Positions 1 to 6,516 are shown, counted from the first letter of the stretch. The stretch is 8,565 nt of DNA from Prevotellaceae bacterium (GCA_031278495.1 JAITKG010000053.1:1-8565); one strand, 5' to 3'. Numbers and translations: made by a program. Notes: generated by a model from the letters alone, not told the origin.

Positions 1-187
1 TGACAAAGCGCTAAAATAGGATTTATTTTATCGGCTATTGATAAAATGAGTGCAACGCTCGAAAAAGCTAAACGCACATGGGTTAATAAAAAGGGTTTTA
101 ACTGTGCGGCAGGGGGAGGCATAAAATAATAAACAGTTGCAAGTGGTTTTTAGGCTGTTTCCTGCATTTAAAAACCCTTAAAAAACA
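1..187. other. Intergenic region beyond the operon, no gene seen
   Basis: No convincing reading frame, RNA gene or promoter is visible on either strand. The stretch is AT-rich with several short ATAAAAT and TTTTA runs. An 8-bp inverted repeat, GGTTTTTA at 145-152 and TAAAAACC at 169-176 with a 16-nt loop, has no adjacent T-tract and is weak as a terminator. The neighbouring gene on this side lies outside the window. Confidence 0.6.
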
Positions 188-220
188 CAACACCCAACTT
201 TTATGTAAAATTGGGTGTTG
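181..220 (-). terminator. Rho-independent terminator of the ribosomal operon
   Basis: A perfect 10-bp inverted repeat pairs 188-197 (CAACACCCAA) with 211-220 (TTGGGTGTTG). The loop between them contains a further TTTT/AAAA pairing around ATGT, so the hairpin can extend. On the minus strand the hairpin is followed by TTGTGTTTTTTAAGG, a U-rich tract. It begins 17 bp past the rplQ stop, as expected for the end of this transcript. The near-symmetric A/T flanks could also allow partial termination of a convergent transcript entering from the low end, but no such gene is visible here. Confidence 0.87.
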
Positions 221-237
221 GCGTTACATTAAAAGAT

Positions 238-819
238 TTATTCTTCTTTCTTTTCTTTTGCCGCTTTGGGTTTTGCCGGCGTTTTTTTCGGTTTCGTTTC
301 CGTTTCGGCGGCGGGGGTTTCTTCCACTACCGGCGCGGTGGCGGCAGGGGTTTCTGCCGGTACGGTTGCCGGTTCTGTAATAGCGGCAGTTTCCGCTTTT
401 TTCGCGCGGCTGCGGCGCGTAGTCTTTTTAGCCGCTTTCTTGCCGCCAGCCAATGCCGCTTCATTGAAATCGACCAGCTCAATTAACGCCATTTCTGCTG
501 CATCGCCTTGCCGGAAGCCGGTTTTCAGCACCCGCGTATAACCGCCCGGGCGGTCGGCAATTTTCGGCGCAACGGTGCGGAACAATTCCGATACGGCATA
601 TTTATTTTTCAGGTATTGAAATACCACGCGCCGCGAGTGCATCGTGTCGTCTTTCGATTTTGTCAGCAGCGGTTCGACGTACACGCGCAAGGCTTTTGCT
701 TTCGCCAGCGTTGTTTCAATGCGTTTGTGCAGGATCAAAGAACCTGCCATATTGGACAATAACGCTTTCCGGTGTCCCGATTTTCTGCTTAAGTGATTGA
801 CTTTCCTATTATGTCTCAT
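238..819 (-). CDS. rplQ: 50S ribosomal protein L17 with long low-complexity C-terminal tail
   Basis: L17 lies near the peptide exit tunnel on the solvent side of the large subunit. The conserved domain covers about residues 1-121: MRHNRKVNHLSRKSGHRKAL, NMAGSLILHKRIETTLAKAK, RPGGYTRVLKTGFRQGDAAE and MALIELVDFN are all family blocks. E. coli L17 has 127 residues; this one has 193. The extra 72 or so residues are low complexity: first basic (GGKKAAKKTTRRSRAKKAE, from 125), then Ala/Pro/Thr/Glu-rich (about 142-175), then alternating Lys, Pro, Ala and Glu to the end. No hydrophobic or folded segment is visible, so the tail is probably disordered. Extended L17 tails occur in Bacteroidota, but I cannot judge how conserved this one is. 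It is the last gene before the terminator. Confidence 0.97.
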   Translation of the reverse strand: MRHNRKVNHLSRKSGHRKALLSNMAGSLILHKRIETTLAKAKALRVYVEPLLTKSKDDTMHSRRVVFQYLKNKYAVSELFRTVAPKIADRPGGYTRVLKTGFRQGDAAEMALIELVDFNEAALAGGKKAAKKTTRRSRAKKAETAAITEPATVPAETPAATAPVVEETPAAETETKPKKTPAKPKAAKEKKEE

Positions 820-843
820 TGTTTTTCAATAATTAACGGTTCA

Positions 844-1836
844 TTATTCTTTGTCCAGGTGATATTTTGAAAGGTCCATGCCGAAAGTCAGTTTCAAGCG
901 GTCAAGCAAGGCGTCCAGTTCGGTCAGGGATTTGCGCCCGAAATTACGGAATTTCAGCAATTCGTTGCGGTCTAACTCTACCAAATCGCCCAAAGTTTCA
1001 ATTTCGGCTGTTTTCAAGCAATTGAGGGCGCGTACCGACAGTTCGAGGTCGGCAAGCCTGGTCAGGAGTTGCGTACGCATCCGGGTGGTTTCTTCGTCAA
1101 ATTCTTCCGGTTGGCGTTCTTCCACCAAGTCCAGCGTAATGCGTTCGTCGGAGAACAACATGAAGTGGTAAATCAGTATTTTTGCCGCTTCCTGCAAGGC
1201 GCTGGTGGGCGTAATAGAACCGTCGGTGGTGATTTCGAGTACCAGCTTATCGTAGTCTGTTTTTTGTTCCACGCGGCAGTCTTCGCGAAGGAAATTCACA
1301 TTGACAATCGGCGTAAAAATGCTATCAATGGGAATCAATCCGAATACCGGTTCTTCGGGTTTGTTTTCTTCAGCCGACACCCATCCGCGTCCTTTCCCGA
1401 TAGTAAATTCGATTTGGAATTTTACTTTCGGCTCCATGTGGCAAATCACTTTGTCGGGGTTCAACACCTTGAACGACGAAAGGTATTTTGCCATGTCGCC
1501 AGCCGTAAATTTCTCATGCCCGGCGACGGTCATTGTAATTCTTTCCCCATCCACGCCTTCCACCATTTGTTTAAAGCGAATTTCTTTCAGGTTGAGGATA
1601 ATATCCACCATGTTTTCGATGACGCCCGGAATAGTCGCAAATTCATGGTCTACACCGTCAATTTTGATGGTAGTAATTGCATAGCCTTCCAGCGACGAAA
1701 GCAGCACGCGGCGCAATGCGTTGCCGATAGTAGTGGCATACCCGGGTTCCAACGGGCGGAACTCAAAACGTCCGAATGTTTCGGATGATTCAAGCATAAT
1801 TACTTTATCGGGTTTTTGAAATGTTAAAATTGCCAT
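844..1836 (-). CDS. rpoA: RNA polymerase alpha subunit
   Basis: The alpha subunit dimerises to start RNA polymerase assembly, and its C-terminal domain contacts promoter UP elements and activators. The 330 residues are the normal bacterial length. The N-terminal assembly domain includes RFEFRPLEPGYATTIGNALR (23-42), the dimerisation and beta-binding block. The C-terminal domain (about 255-320) has the helix-hairpin-helix region with SVRALNCLK (267-275). Arg269 and Asn272 match the DNA-contacting Arg265 and Asn268 of E. coli, and FRNFGRKSLTELD follows. The 84-bp leader upstream is AT-rich near the ATG (TTTTTTACATACAAATACA). Its stop is followed 24 bp later by rplQ. Confidence 0.98.
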   Translation of the reverse strand: MAILTFQKPDKVIMLESSETFGRFEFRPLEPGYATTIGNALRRVLLSSLEGYAITTIKIDGVDHEFATIPGVIENMVDIILNLKEIRFKQMVEGVDGERITMTVAGHEKFTAGDMAKYLSSFKVLNPDKVICHMEPKVKFQIEFTIGKGRGWVSAEENKPEEPVFGLIPIDSIFTPIVNVNFLREDCRVEQKTDYDKLVLEITTDGSITPTSALQEAAKILIYHFMLFSDERITLDLVEERQPEEFDEETTRMRTQLLTRLADLELSVRALNCLKTAEIETLGDLVELDRNELLKFRNFGRKSLTELDALLDRLKLTFGMDLSKYHLDKE

Positions 1837-1920
1837 TGTATTTGTATGTAAAAAATTTCTAAAAAAGTTTCTTTATTTCCGTAAGGCACGGGGGCGGGAA
1901 AAGCGCACCCACTGCATTAC

Positions 1921-2523
1921 TTACTTGGAGTACAACTCTACTATCAACTGCTCGTTGATGTTTTCGGGAATTTCCGAACGTTCCGGGCGGTTGGCATACT
2001 TGCCGGCAAGCGTAGCGGCGTCCCATTCCAGCCAGGGGTACTTGCTGCTTCCGCCGATGCTGTCTTGAATAACTTCCAGCGATTTCGAGCGTTCGCGAAC
2101 GCTTACGATTTCGCCGGGTTTCACAATACACGACGGGATGCTGCACAGTTTTCCGTTCAACACAATGTGGCGATGCGTTACCAGTTGCCGTGCGGCTGCG
2201 CGCGTCGGCGCAATGCCCAAACGGTAGACGATATTGTCCAGCCGGCTTTCGAGCAGGAATATCAAATTGTCGCCTTTACGTCCTTTCATGCGCGAAGCCT
2301 TTTCGTACAGGTTGCGGAACTGGCGTTCCAGTAAGCCGTAAGTGTATTTGGCTTTTTGCTTTTCCTGCAACTGCGTACCGTATTCCGATACTTTTTTGCG
2401 TTTCTTTGCCAAGCCATGTTGTCCCGGAGGATAGTTTTTCCGGTCATAATTTTTGTCTGCGCCGTAAATCGGCTCGCCGAATTTACGCGCGATTTTGGTA
2501 GTAGGTCCTGTATACCTTGCCAT
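1921..2523 (-). CDS. rpsD: 30S ribosomal protein S4
   Basis: S4 is a primary 16S rRNA-binding protein that nucleates assembly of the 30S body; in E. coli and Bacillus it also represses its own mRNA. The 200 residues match the family. The N-terminal region MARYTGPTTKIARKFGEPIY has no cysteine zinc motif, so this is the zinc-free form. The S4 RNA-binding domain spans about residues 92-155, with ESRLDNIVYRLGIAPTRAAA and the HRHIVLNGK motif. The C-terminus ends EQLIVELYSK. The ATG is preceded by GATTAAAAACT, A-rich with no Shine-Dalgarno site. The long upstream gap may be a leader for autoregulation, though this is inferred. The stop is 84 bp from rpoA. Confidence 0.98.
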   Translation of the reverse strand: MARYTGPTTKIARKFGEPIYGADKNYDRKNYPPGQHGLAKKRKKVSEYGTQLQEKQKAKYTYGLLERQFRNLYEKASRMKGRKGDNLIFLLESRLDNIVYRLGIAPTRAAARQLVTHRHIVLNGKLCSIPSCIVKPGEIVSVRERSKSLEVIQDSIGGSSKYPWLEWDAATLAGKYANRPERSEIPENINEQLIVELYSK

Positions 2524-2603
2524 AGTTTTTAATCGTGTTTATCCTGCTGACGCCGCAGTTTTGTTTAATTATTAAGCTGTATGCTTTAACCTTCGAGTTT
2601 CCC

Positions 2604-2652
2604 AGCGGGGTATTTGCCGTTACAGTTTGCATCTTACTGCCGGCTGCCCGCT
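2604..2652 (-). promoter_or_regulatory. Candidate structured leader upstream of rpsD
   Basis: Three nested complementary segments lie in the rpsK-rpsD gap, directly after the rpsK stop: 2604-2609 with 2647-2652 (AGCGGG/CCCGCT, 6 bp), 2616-2619 with 2641-2644 (GCCG/CGGC, 4 bp), and 2623-2626 with 2636-2639 (CAGT/ACTG, 4 bp). Together they could fold into one interrupted hairpin of 49 nt in the mRNA. No U-tract follows, so it is not a normal terminator. The position ahead of rpsD, whose product represses its own mRNA in other phyla, makes an r-protein leader possible. The helices are short and chance pairing is not excluded. Confidence 0.35.
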
Positions 2653-2654
2653 AT

Positions 2655-3047
2655 TTACACTCTGCGACGTCCTTTCGGACGGCAGCCGTTGTGCGGCAAA
2701 GGAGTAACATCTACAATTTCGGTAACTTCTATTCCTGATCCATGCACGGCGCGGATAGCGGCTTCGCGACCGGAGCCCGGACCTGTTACAAATGCTTTTA
2801 CTTTACGCAAACCTAAATCGTAAGCCACTTTGGCGCAATCGGTAGCGGCTGTCTGCGCCGCATAGGGCGTATTCTTTTTCGAGCCGCGAAAACCCATTTT
2901 ACCTGCCGACGACCAGCTAATCACTTGCCCTATGCTGTTGGCTAAGGTTACGATTACATTATTGAAAGTGGAATGCACGTGCAATTGACCGTTTGCATCC
3001 ACTTTGACCACTTTTTTCTTATTGGTGGCTGTTGTCTTCTTTGCCAT
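2655..3047 (-). CDS. rpsK: 30S ribosomal protein S11
   Basis: S11 binds the platform of the small subunit near the mRNA exit and the 3' end of 16S rRNA. The 130 residues match the family. After a lysine-rich start (MAKKTTATNKKKVVKV), the protein shows HVHSTFNNVIVT (23-34), SSAGKMGFRGSKKNTPYAAQ (46-65), the GPGSGREAAIRAV block (89-101), and the conserved end DVTPLPHNGCRP. The last residues read CRPKGRRRV, slightly different from the usual CRPPK(K/R)RRV, with no frameshift visible. The gene is 10 bp after rpsM. A 131-bp gap with a predicted hairpin separates it from rpsD. Confidence 0.98.
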   Translation of the reverse strand: MAKKTTATNKKKVVKVDANGQLHVHSTFNNVIVTLANSIGQVISWSSAGKMGFRGSKKNTPYAAQTAATDCAKVAYDLGLRKVKAFVTGPGSGREAAIRAVHGSGIEVTEIVDVTPLPHNGCRPKGRRRV

Positions 3048-3057
3048 AATCTACTTA

Positions 3058-3438
3058 CTATTTAGTTGCTTTCTTTTTGTTTGCTACTGTTTTTTTCTTC
3101 CCTTTGCGTGTGCGGGCGTTGTTTTTGGTTGTTTGTCCGCGCACGGGCAGTCCCAAGCGGTGGCGGATGCCGCGATAGCAACCGATGTCCATCAAGCGTT
3201 TGATGTTCATTTGAATGGATGAACGCAGTTCCCCTTCGATTTTATATCCGCCCTGCTGGATAAGCGAACGAATGGCGGTTACCTGTTCATCGTTCCAGTC
3301 TTTTACTTTGGTATCAAAATCAATACCTGCTTGCTTCAAAATGTCTTGAGCCGTACTGCGGCCAATGCCGTAAATGTAGGTCAAGCCTATTTCCCCGCGT
3401 TTGTTTTTTGGTAAATCAACTCCGGCTATACGTGCCAT
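3058..3438 (-). CDS. rpsM: 30S ribosomal protein S13
   Basis: S13 sits in the head of the small subunit and contacts 16S rRNA, S19 and the large subunit through inter-subunit bridges. The protein has 126 residues. It begins with MARIAGVDLPKNKR, followed by the helix-two-turn-helix region with IYGIGRSTAQDIL (22-34). The signature RGIRHRLGLPVRGQ spans about 89-102, followed by TKNNARTRKG. A lysine-rich tail (GKKKTVANKKKATK) reaches into the subunit interface and P-site region. The stop is TAG. The 41-bp leader before its ATG is almost entirely A and T, with no Shine-Dalgarno site. rpsK follows after 10 bp. Confidence 0.98.
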   Translation of the reverse strand: MARIAGVDLPKNKRGEIGLTYIYGIGRSTAQDILKQAGIDFDTKVKDWNDEQVTAIRSLIQQGGYKIEGELRSSIQMNIKRLMDIGCYRGIRHRLGLPVRGQTTKNNARTRKGKKKTVANKKKATK

Positions 3439-3479
3439 ATATATTTAAAATTTAATGATTTAAAAATTTAATAATTCAA

Positions 3480-3596
3480 TTAGCCCTGTCGCATTTTGAA
3501 CTTCGGCGTTTTTTTGCATATAACATACAAACGTCCTTTGCGCTTCACGATTTTGCAATCTTCGCTGCGTTTTTTTATGGATGCTTTTACTTTCAT
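3480..3596 (-). CDS. rpmJ: 50S ribosomal protein L36, 38 aa, partial zinc site
   Basis: L36 is the smallest large-subunit protein and stabilises the 23S rRNA near the peptidyl-transferase region. The frame reads MKVKASIKKRSEDCKIVKRK and continues through GRLYVICKKTPKFKMRQG to a TAA stop. This is a full-length, unmistakable L36 in its canonical place between infA and rpsM. Classical L36 holds zinc with Cys11, Cys14, Cys27 and His33. Here Cys14 and Cys27 remain, but position 11 is Ser and position 33 is Phe, so canonical zinc binding is unlikely. Loss of zinc ligands in L36 is known in many bacteria. Gaps are 11 bp from infA and 41 bp to rpsM. Confidence 0.97.
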   Translation of the reverse strand: MKVKASIKKRSEDCKIVKRKGRLYVICKKTPKFKMRQG

Positions 3597-3607
3597 ATCG
3601 TTTATTT

Positions 3608-3826
3608 TTATTTGTATCTGAATGAAATCCTGCCTTTGCTCAAATCATACGGCGACATTTCGACGCGTACCTTATCGCCCGGCAGGATACGGATGTAGTG
3701 CATCCGCATCTTGCCCGAGATATGCGCAATAATCACATGTCCGTTGTCTAATTCCACGCGAAACATGGCGTTGGACAAGGCTTCGATGATTGTTCCGTCT
3801 CTTTCTATTGCCGACTGTTTTGGCAT
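3608..3826 (-). CDS. infA: Translation initiation factor IF-1
   Basis: IF-1 binds the A site of the 30S subunit during initiation and assists IF-2 and IF-3. The 72-residue length is exactly typical. It is a single OB-fold protein; visible family features are the N-terminal MPKQSAIERDGTIIEAL, the core FRVELDNGHVIIAHISGKMR and RILPGDKVRVEMSPYDLSKG, and the end RISFRYK. The ATG is preceded by a purine-only stretch on the minus strand (AAAAAAGAAAAAAAG), probably a standby or A-rich initiation region instead of a true Shine-Dalgarno site. It is followed after 11 bp by rpmJ. Confidence 0.98.
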   Translation of the reverse strand: MPKQSAIERDGTIIEALSNAMFRVELDNGHVIIAHISGKMRMHYIRILPGDKVRVEMSPYDLSKGRISFRYK

Positions 3827-3853
3827 ATACTTTTTTTCTTTTTTACTTACCGT

Positions 3854-4621
3854 TTACTGCGTATTCTCTATAAACTCAAATGTGGATAATATTTCGGGCT
3901 GTTCTTTCCGCACGGCTACGGTCAGTTCGTAGTGTGCGGAACGTTTGCCGTCTTTTGTACGCAACGTCCACCCGTCGTCTTCCAAAAACACTTCCTGCGT
4001 TCCTTCATTTATCATCGGCTCAATGCAGATGACCATGCCTTCCTGTAACCGTTTGCCGTTACCGCGTTTGCCGTAGTTCGGGACGTCAGGTTTTTCGTGC
4101 AGCCGCCGTCCGAGCCCATGCCCGGTCATTTCGCGTACAACGCCGTAGTTGAACTGTTCCACGTGCGTTTGCACGGCGGCGGCAATATCGCCTATCCGGT
4201 TGCCTGCTACGGCTTGCGCAATCCCTTTGAATAACGATTCTTTGGTTATGCGCATCAATTGCTTTGCCGCTTCGTCCACTTCCCCGACGGCGAAAGTATA
4301 AGCCGAATCGCCGAAATAGCCTTTGTAACAAGTGCCGCAATCGACCGATAAAATATCGCCTTCCTGCAAGCGGTAACCCGACGGAATGCCGTGTACGACC
4401 ACGTCATTGACCGAGAGGCAAAGCGTATTGGGAAATCCGTTGTAGTTCAAAAACGCCGGAACAGCGCCATGGTCGCGGATAAATATTCCTGCAAATTTAT
4501 CCAGTTCCAGTGTGGAAACTCCGGGAACTACCCGTTTCCCTATTTCTGCCAACGTTTTTGACACTATCATCGCATTTTCTTTCAATAGCGCTATTTCATC
4601 GTTGGTACGCAAGTGTATCAT
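3854..4621 (-). CDS. map: Type I methionine aminopeptidase
   Basis: This cytosolic enzyme removes the initiator methionine from nascent proteins when the second residue is small. The 255 residues match the bacterial type Ia family, which has no N-terminal extension. All expected active-site residues are visible: substrate-binding His77 (VVHGIP), metal ligands Asp94 (SVDCG) and Asp105 (GDSAYTF), His168 (TGHGLG), His175, Glu201 (IEPMIN) and Glu232 (HYELTV). The ATG start follows AAAGCTCTTTGACGAG, and no Shine-Dalgarno site stands out. It lies between secY and infA, where other bacteria often also carry adk; adk is absent here, as is common in Bacteroidota. The TAA stop overlaps a copy of a short TTTACTG-type motif described separately. 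There are 27 bp to infA. Confidence 0.97.
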   Translation of the reverse strand: MIHLRTNDEIALLKENAMIVSKTLAEIGKRVVPGVSTLELDKFAGIFIRDHGAVPAFLNYNGFPNTLCLSVNDVVVHGIPSGYRLQEGDILSVDCGTCYKGYFGDSAYTFAVGEVDEAAKQLMRITKESLFKGIAQAVAGNRIGDIAAAVQTHVEQFNYGVVREMTGHGLGRRLHEKPDVPNYGKRGNGKRLQEGMVICIEPMINEGTQEVFLEDDGWTLRTKDGKRSAHYELTVAVRKEQPEILSTFEFIENTQ

Positions 4622-4645
4622 CTCGTCAAAGAGCTTTTCCGGTTA

Positions 4646-4668
4646 ACGGCGTATTTGTTTACCGCCGT
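4646..4668 (-). promoter_or_regulatory. Small hairpin upstream of map
   Basis: A 6-bp perfect inverted repeat, ACGGCG at 4646-4651 and CGCCGT at 4663-4668, with an 11-nt loop, lies 24 nt before the map start codon in the 123-bp secY-map gap. A GC-rich palindromic stretch (CGCCGGCG, about 4670-4677) lies just upstream in the mRNA and could pair alternatively. There is no following U-tract. It might stabilise an mRNA end or modulate map translation, but there is no direct evidence. Confidence 0.3.
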
Positions 4669-4721
4669 CCGCCGGCGCTGTCATTATTTCTTTTCTTCCC
4701 ATAAACCGCATACGCTTTCCA

Positions 4722-4735
4722 TTTACTGTTTACTG
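4722..4735. repeat. Tandem TTTACTG duplication in the secY-map gap
   Basis: Two perfect adjacent copies of the 7-mer TTTACTG occupy 4722-4728 and 4729-4735, 10 bp from the secY stop. A related stretch, TTTACTTACCGTTTACTG at 3842-3859, lies across the map stop codon and the map-infA gap. Both places share the 9-mer GTTTACTGC (4728-4736 and 3852-3860). This could be a dispersed short intergenic repeat of the genome, but two examples in one window do not prove that. Confidence 0.4.
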
Positions 4736-4744
4736 CCTGCTGCT

Positions 4745-6061
4745 TTATCCATTCCGTCCTTTCAGGCGTCCTGTTTTCATCAATCCGTCGTAGTGGCGGT
4801 TGAGCAGGTGGCTTTCGATTTGCTGCAATGTATCCAGCACCACGCCCACCATAATCAGCAACGACGTTCCGCCGTAGAAATACGCAAACTGGTCGTTGAT
4901 GCCGAATAGCATGGCAAACGCCGGCAAGATAGCGACAATCGCCAAAAACACAGAGCCGGGAAAGGTGATGCGCGACATAATGCTGTCTAAATATTCGGCG
5001 GTTTTCCGTCCCGGTTTCACGCCCGGAATAAAACCGCTGTTCTTCTTCATTTCTTCCGCCATCATATTCGGATTAACCGTTACGGCGGTGTAAAAATACG
5101 TAAATACGACGACTAAAATAGCGTAAATAAAATTATACCAAAAGCCGCGATGATCGCTCAATGTAGCGGCGATCCCCTGCCCCGCGTCAAAACCGGCAAA
5201 CAGCAGCGGGATAAACATCAACGCCTGCGCAAAGATAATGGGCATCACGCCGGCAGCATTTATTTTTAACGGTATATATTGGCGGACGCCGCCGTATTGT
5301 TTGTTTCCCACAATACGTTTGGCATATTGTACGGGAATCCGGCGCGTGCCTTGCACCAATGCAATGGTTACGGCAAAGACCAACATCAACAGCACCAATT
5401 CTACTATCAACATTAGCGGGCCGCCGACGGTGTCGTTAAGGCGCGATCCTGCTTCGGCAAGGAAGGCAAAGGGCAGGCGCGCCACAATACCGACGGTAAT
5501 GATTAACGAAATACCGTTGCCGATACCCCTGTCGGTAATGCGTTCGCCGAGCCACATGACAAACATGGTGCCGGCGATAAGTATGACGGTAGCAAAAATA
5601 TTGTAGGAAAATCCGCTGACTAAAAATGCCTGCTGTGGTAATTGCGCGTGCAGGTTAGCCATATAGGCAGGACCTTGGAACGCCAGAATAGCAATGGTCA
5701 GGTAACGGGTCCACTGGTTCATTTTCCGGCGACCGCTTTCGCCTTCGCGTTGCAGGCGCTGGAAGTACGGCACCATCATTCCCAACAACTGGATGACGAT
5801 AGACGCCGAAATATAGGGCATGATACCTAATGCAAATACGGAAGCGTTACCAAACGCGCCCCCCGAGAAGATGTTAAGCAACCCCAACAACCCGCTGGAC
5901 GCCTGGCTTTGCAAATTATTCAATTGCATGGGGTCAATACCCGGAAGGACGACAAAACTGCCTAACCGGTAAACTAACAGCAACAGTAATGTATAGACAA
6001 TACGTTTGCGCAGGTCTTCGATTTTAAAGATGTTTTGTATGGTGGTAATAAATTTTTTCAT
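4745..6061 (-). CDS. secY: Preprotein translocase channel subunit SecY
   Basis: SecY forms the protein-conducting channel of the inner membrane, with SecE and SecG, and receives substrates from ribosomes or SecA. The 438-residue protein shows ten hydrophobic segments at about residues 21-41, 70-97, 119-138, 153-173, 183-201, 214-236, 270-290, 309-329, 370-388 and 395-413. The plug region lies around 58-69, before ALGIMPYISASIVIQLLGM. The cytosolic loop after segment 6 is basic (GTRRIPVQYAKRIVG, 238-252). In the loop after segment 8, FIPGVKPG has Lys349 where E. coli SecY has the functionally important Arg357; I believe Lys is usual in Bacteroidota. The start is 8 bp after rplO. It is followed by a 123-bp gap before map. 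Confidence 0.98.
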   Translation of the reverse strand: MKKFITTIQNIFKIEDLRKRIVYTLLLLLVYRLGSFVVLPGIDPMQLNNLQSQASSGLLGLLNIFSGGAFGNASVFALGIMPYISASIVIQLLGMMVPYFQRLQREGESGRRKMNQWTRYLTIAILAFQGPAYMANLHAQLPQQAFLVSGFSYNIFATVILIAGTMFVMWLGERITDRGIGNGISLIITVGIVARLPFAFLAEAGSRLNDTVGGPLMLIVELVLLMLVFAVTIALVQGTRRIPVQYAKRIVGNKQYGGVRQYIPLKINAAGVMPIIFAQALMFIPLLFAGFDAGQGIAATLSDHRGFWYNFIYAILVVVFTYFYTAVTVNPNMMAEEMKKNSGFIPGVKPGRKTAEYLDSIMSRITFPGSVFLAIVAILPAFAMLFGINDQFAYFYGGTSLLIMVGVVLDTLQQIESHLLNRHYDGLMKTGRLKGRNG

Positions 6062-6069
6062 TGCCCCGG

Positions 6070-6516
6070 TTATAATTTAGTGGCTGTTCCTTGTTGCGCT
6101 TCAATAGCGGCAATTGCCGATTTCGAAAAAGCATGCGCCGTTACATTCAGTTTGGCGGTCAATGTACCGTTGCCGAGTACTTTTATGCGGCTGTTCTTCG
6201 ACGCCAAACCGGCTTCTATCAAAGTTTCTACGGTAATACTGGTAGCCGCCGTTTTGTCGGCGATAGCCTGTAGCGTCGAAATATTGATAGCTTTATATTC
6301 TACGCGGTTAATGTTATTGAACCCGAATTTCGGCAAGCGGCGTTGCATAGGCATTTGTCCGCCTTCAAATCCTTTCTTGTGCGAATATCCCGAACGCGAT
6401 TGCGCGCCTTTGTGTCCGCGCGTGGAAGTGCCTCCGCGCCCGGAGCCTTCGCCGCGCCCGATGCGTTTGGTTTTATGTGTTGAACCCGTTGCGGGCGTTA
6501 AGTTTTGTAATTTCAT
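6070..6516 (-). CDS. rplO: 50S ribosomal protein L15
   Basis: L15 is an early-to-intermediate assembly protein of the large subunit, with an extended glycine- and arginine-rich arm that threads through 23S rRNA. The 148 residues match the family. The arm covers about residues 18-66, with GRGEGSGRGGTSTRGHKG (20-37) and KGFEGGQMPMQRRLPKFGF (48-66), both diagnostic. The globular C-terminal domain follows, including the GLASKNSRIKVLGNG segment. The 53-bp spacer upstream of its start has no Shine-Dalgarno site. Only 8 bp separate its TAA stop from the secY start, the usual close link between these two genes. Confidence 0.98.
   Translation of the reverse strand: MKLQNLTPATGSTHKTKRIGRGEGSGRGGTSTRGHKGAQSRSGYSHKKGFEGGQMPMQRRLPKFGFNNINRVEYKAINISTLQAIADKTAATSITVETLIEAGLASKNSRIKVLGNGTLTAKLNVTAHAFSKSAIAAIEAQQGTATKL

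Noticed and set aside
145..176. Inverted repeat GGTTTTTA/TAAAAACC downstream of the terminator
   Set aside because: Only 8 bp with a 16-nt loop and no T-tract on either side, so too weak to call a second terminator.
1069..1788. A 239-codon plus-strand frame antisense to rpoA
   Set aside because: It lies wholly inside rpoA, whose protein is certain. The translation is rich in His, Phe and Arg and matches no family, so it is a shadow frame.
1859..2146. A 95-codon minus-strand frame overlapping the end of rpsD
   Set aside because: It is in another frame of rpsD and has an Arg-rich translation without family features. Only its end reaches the rpsD-rpoA gap.
4492..4499. TAAATTTG on the minus strand, matching the Bacteroidota -7 element; similar matches at 2808-2815 and 5230-5237
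   Set aside because: All lie inside coding sequence and lack a TTTG element at the right distance upstream. Such matches are expected by chance.
4643..4711. A 22-codon frame on the minus strand in the secY-map gap, starting MRFMGRKEI and ending in TAA before map
   Set aside because: Short, no recognisable family, no clear initiation signal, and it overlaps the predicted hairpin. A frame this short is expected by chance. A 12-codon frame next to it is equally weak.
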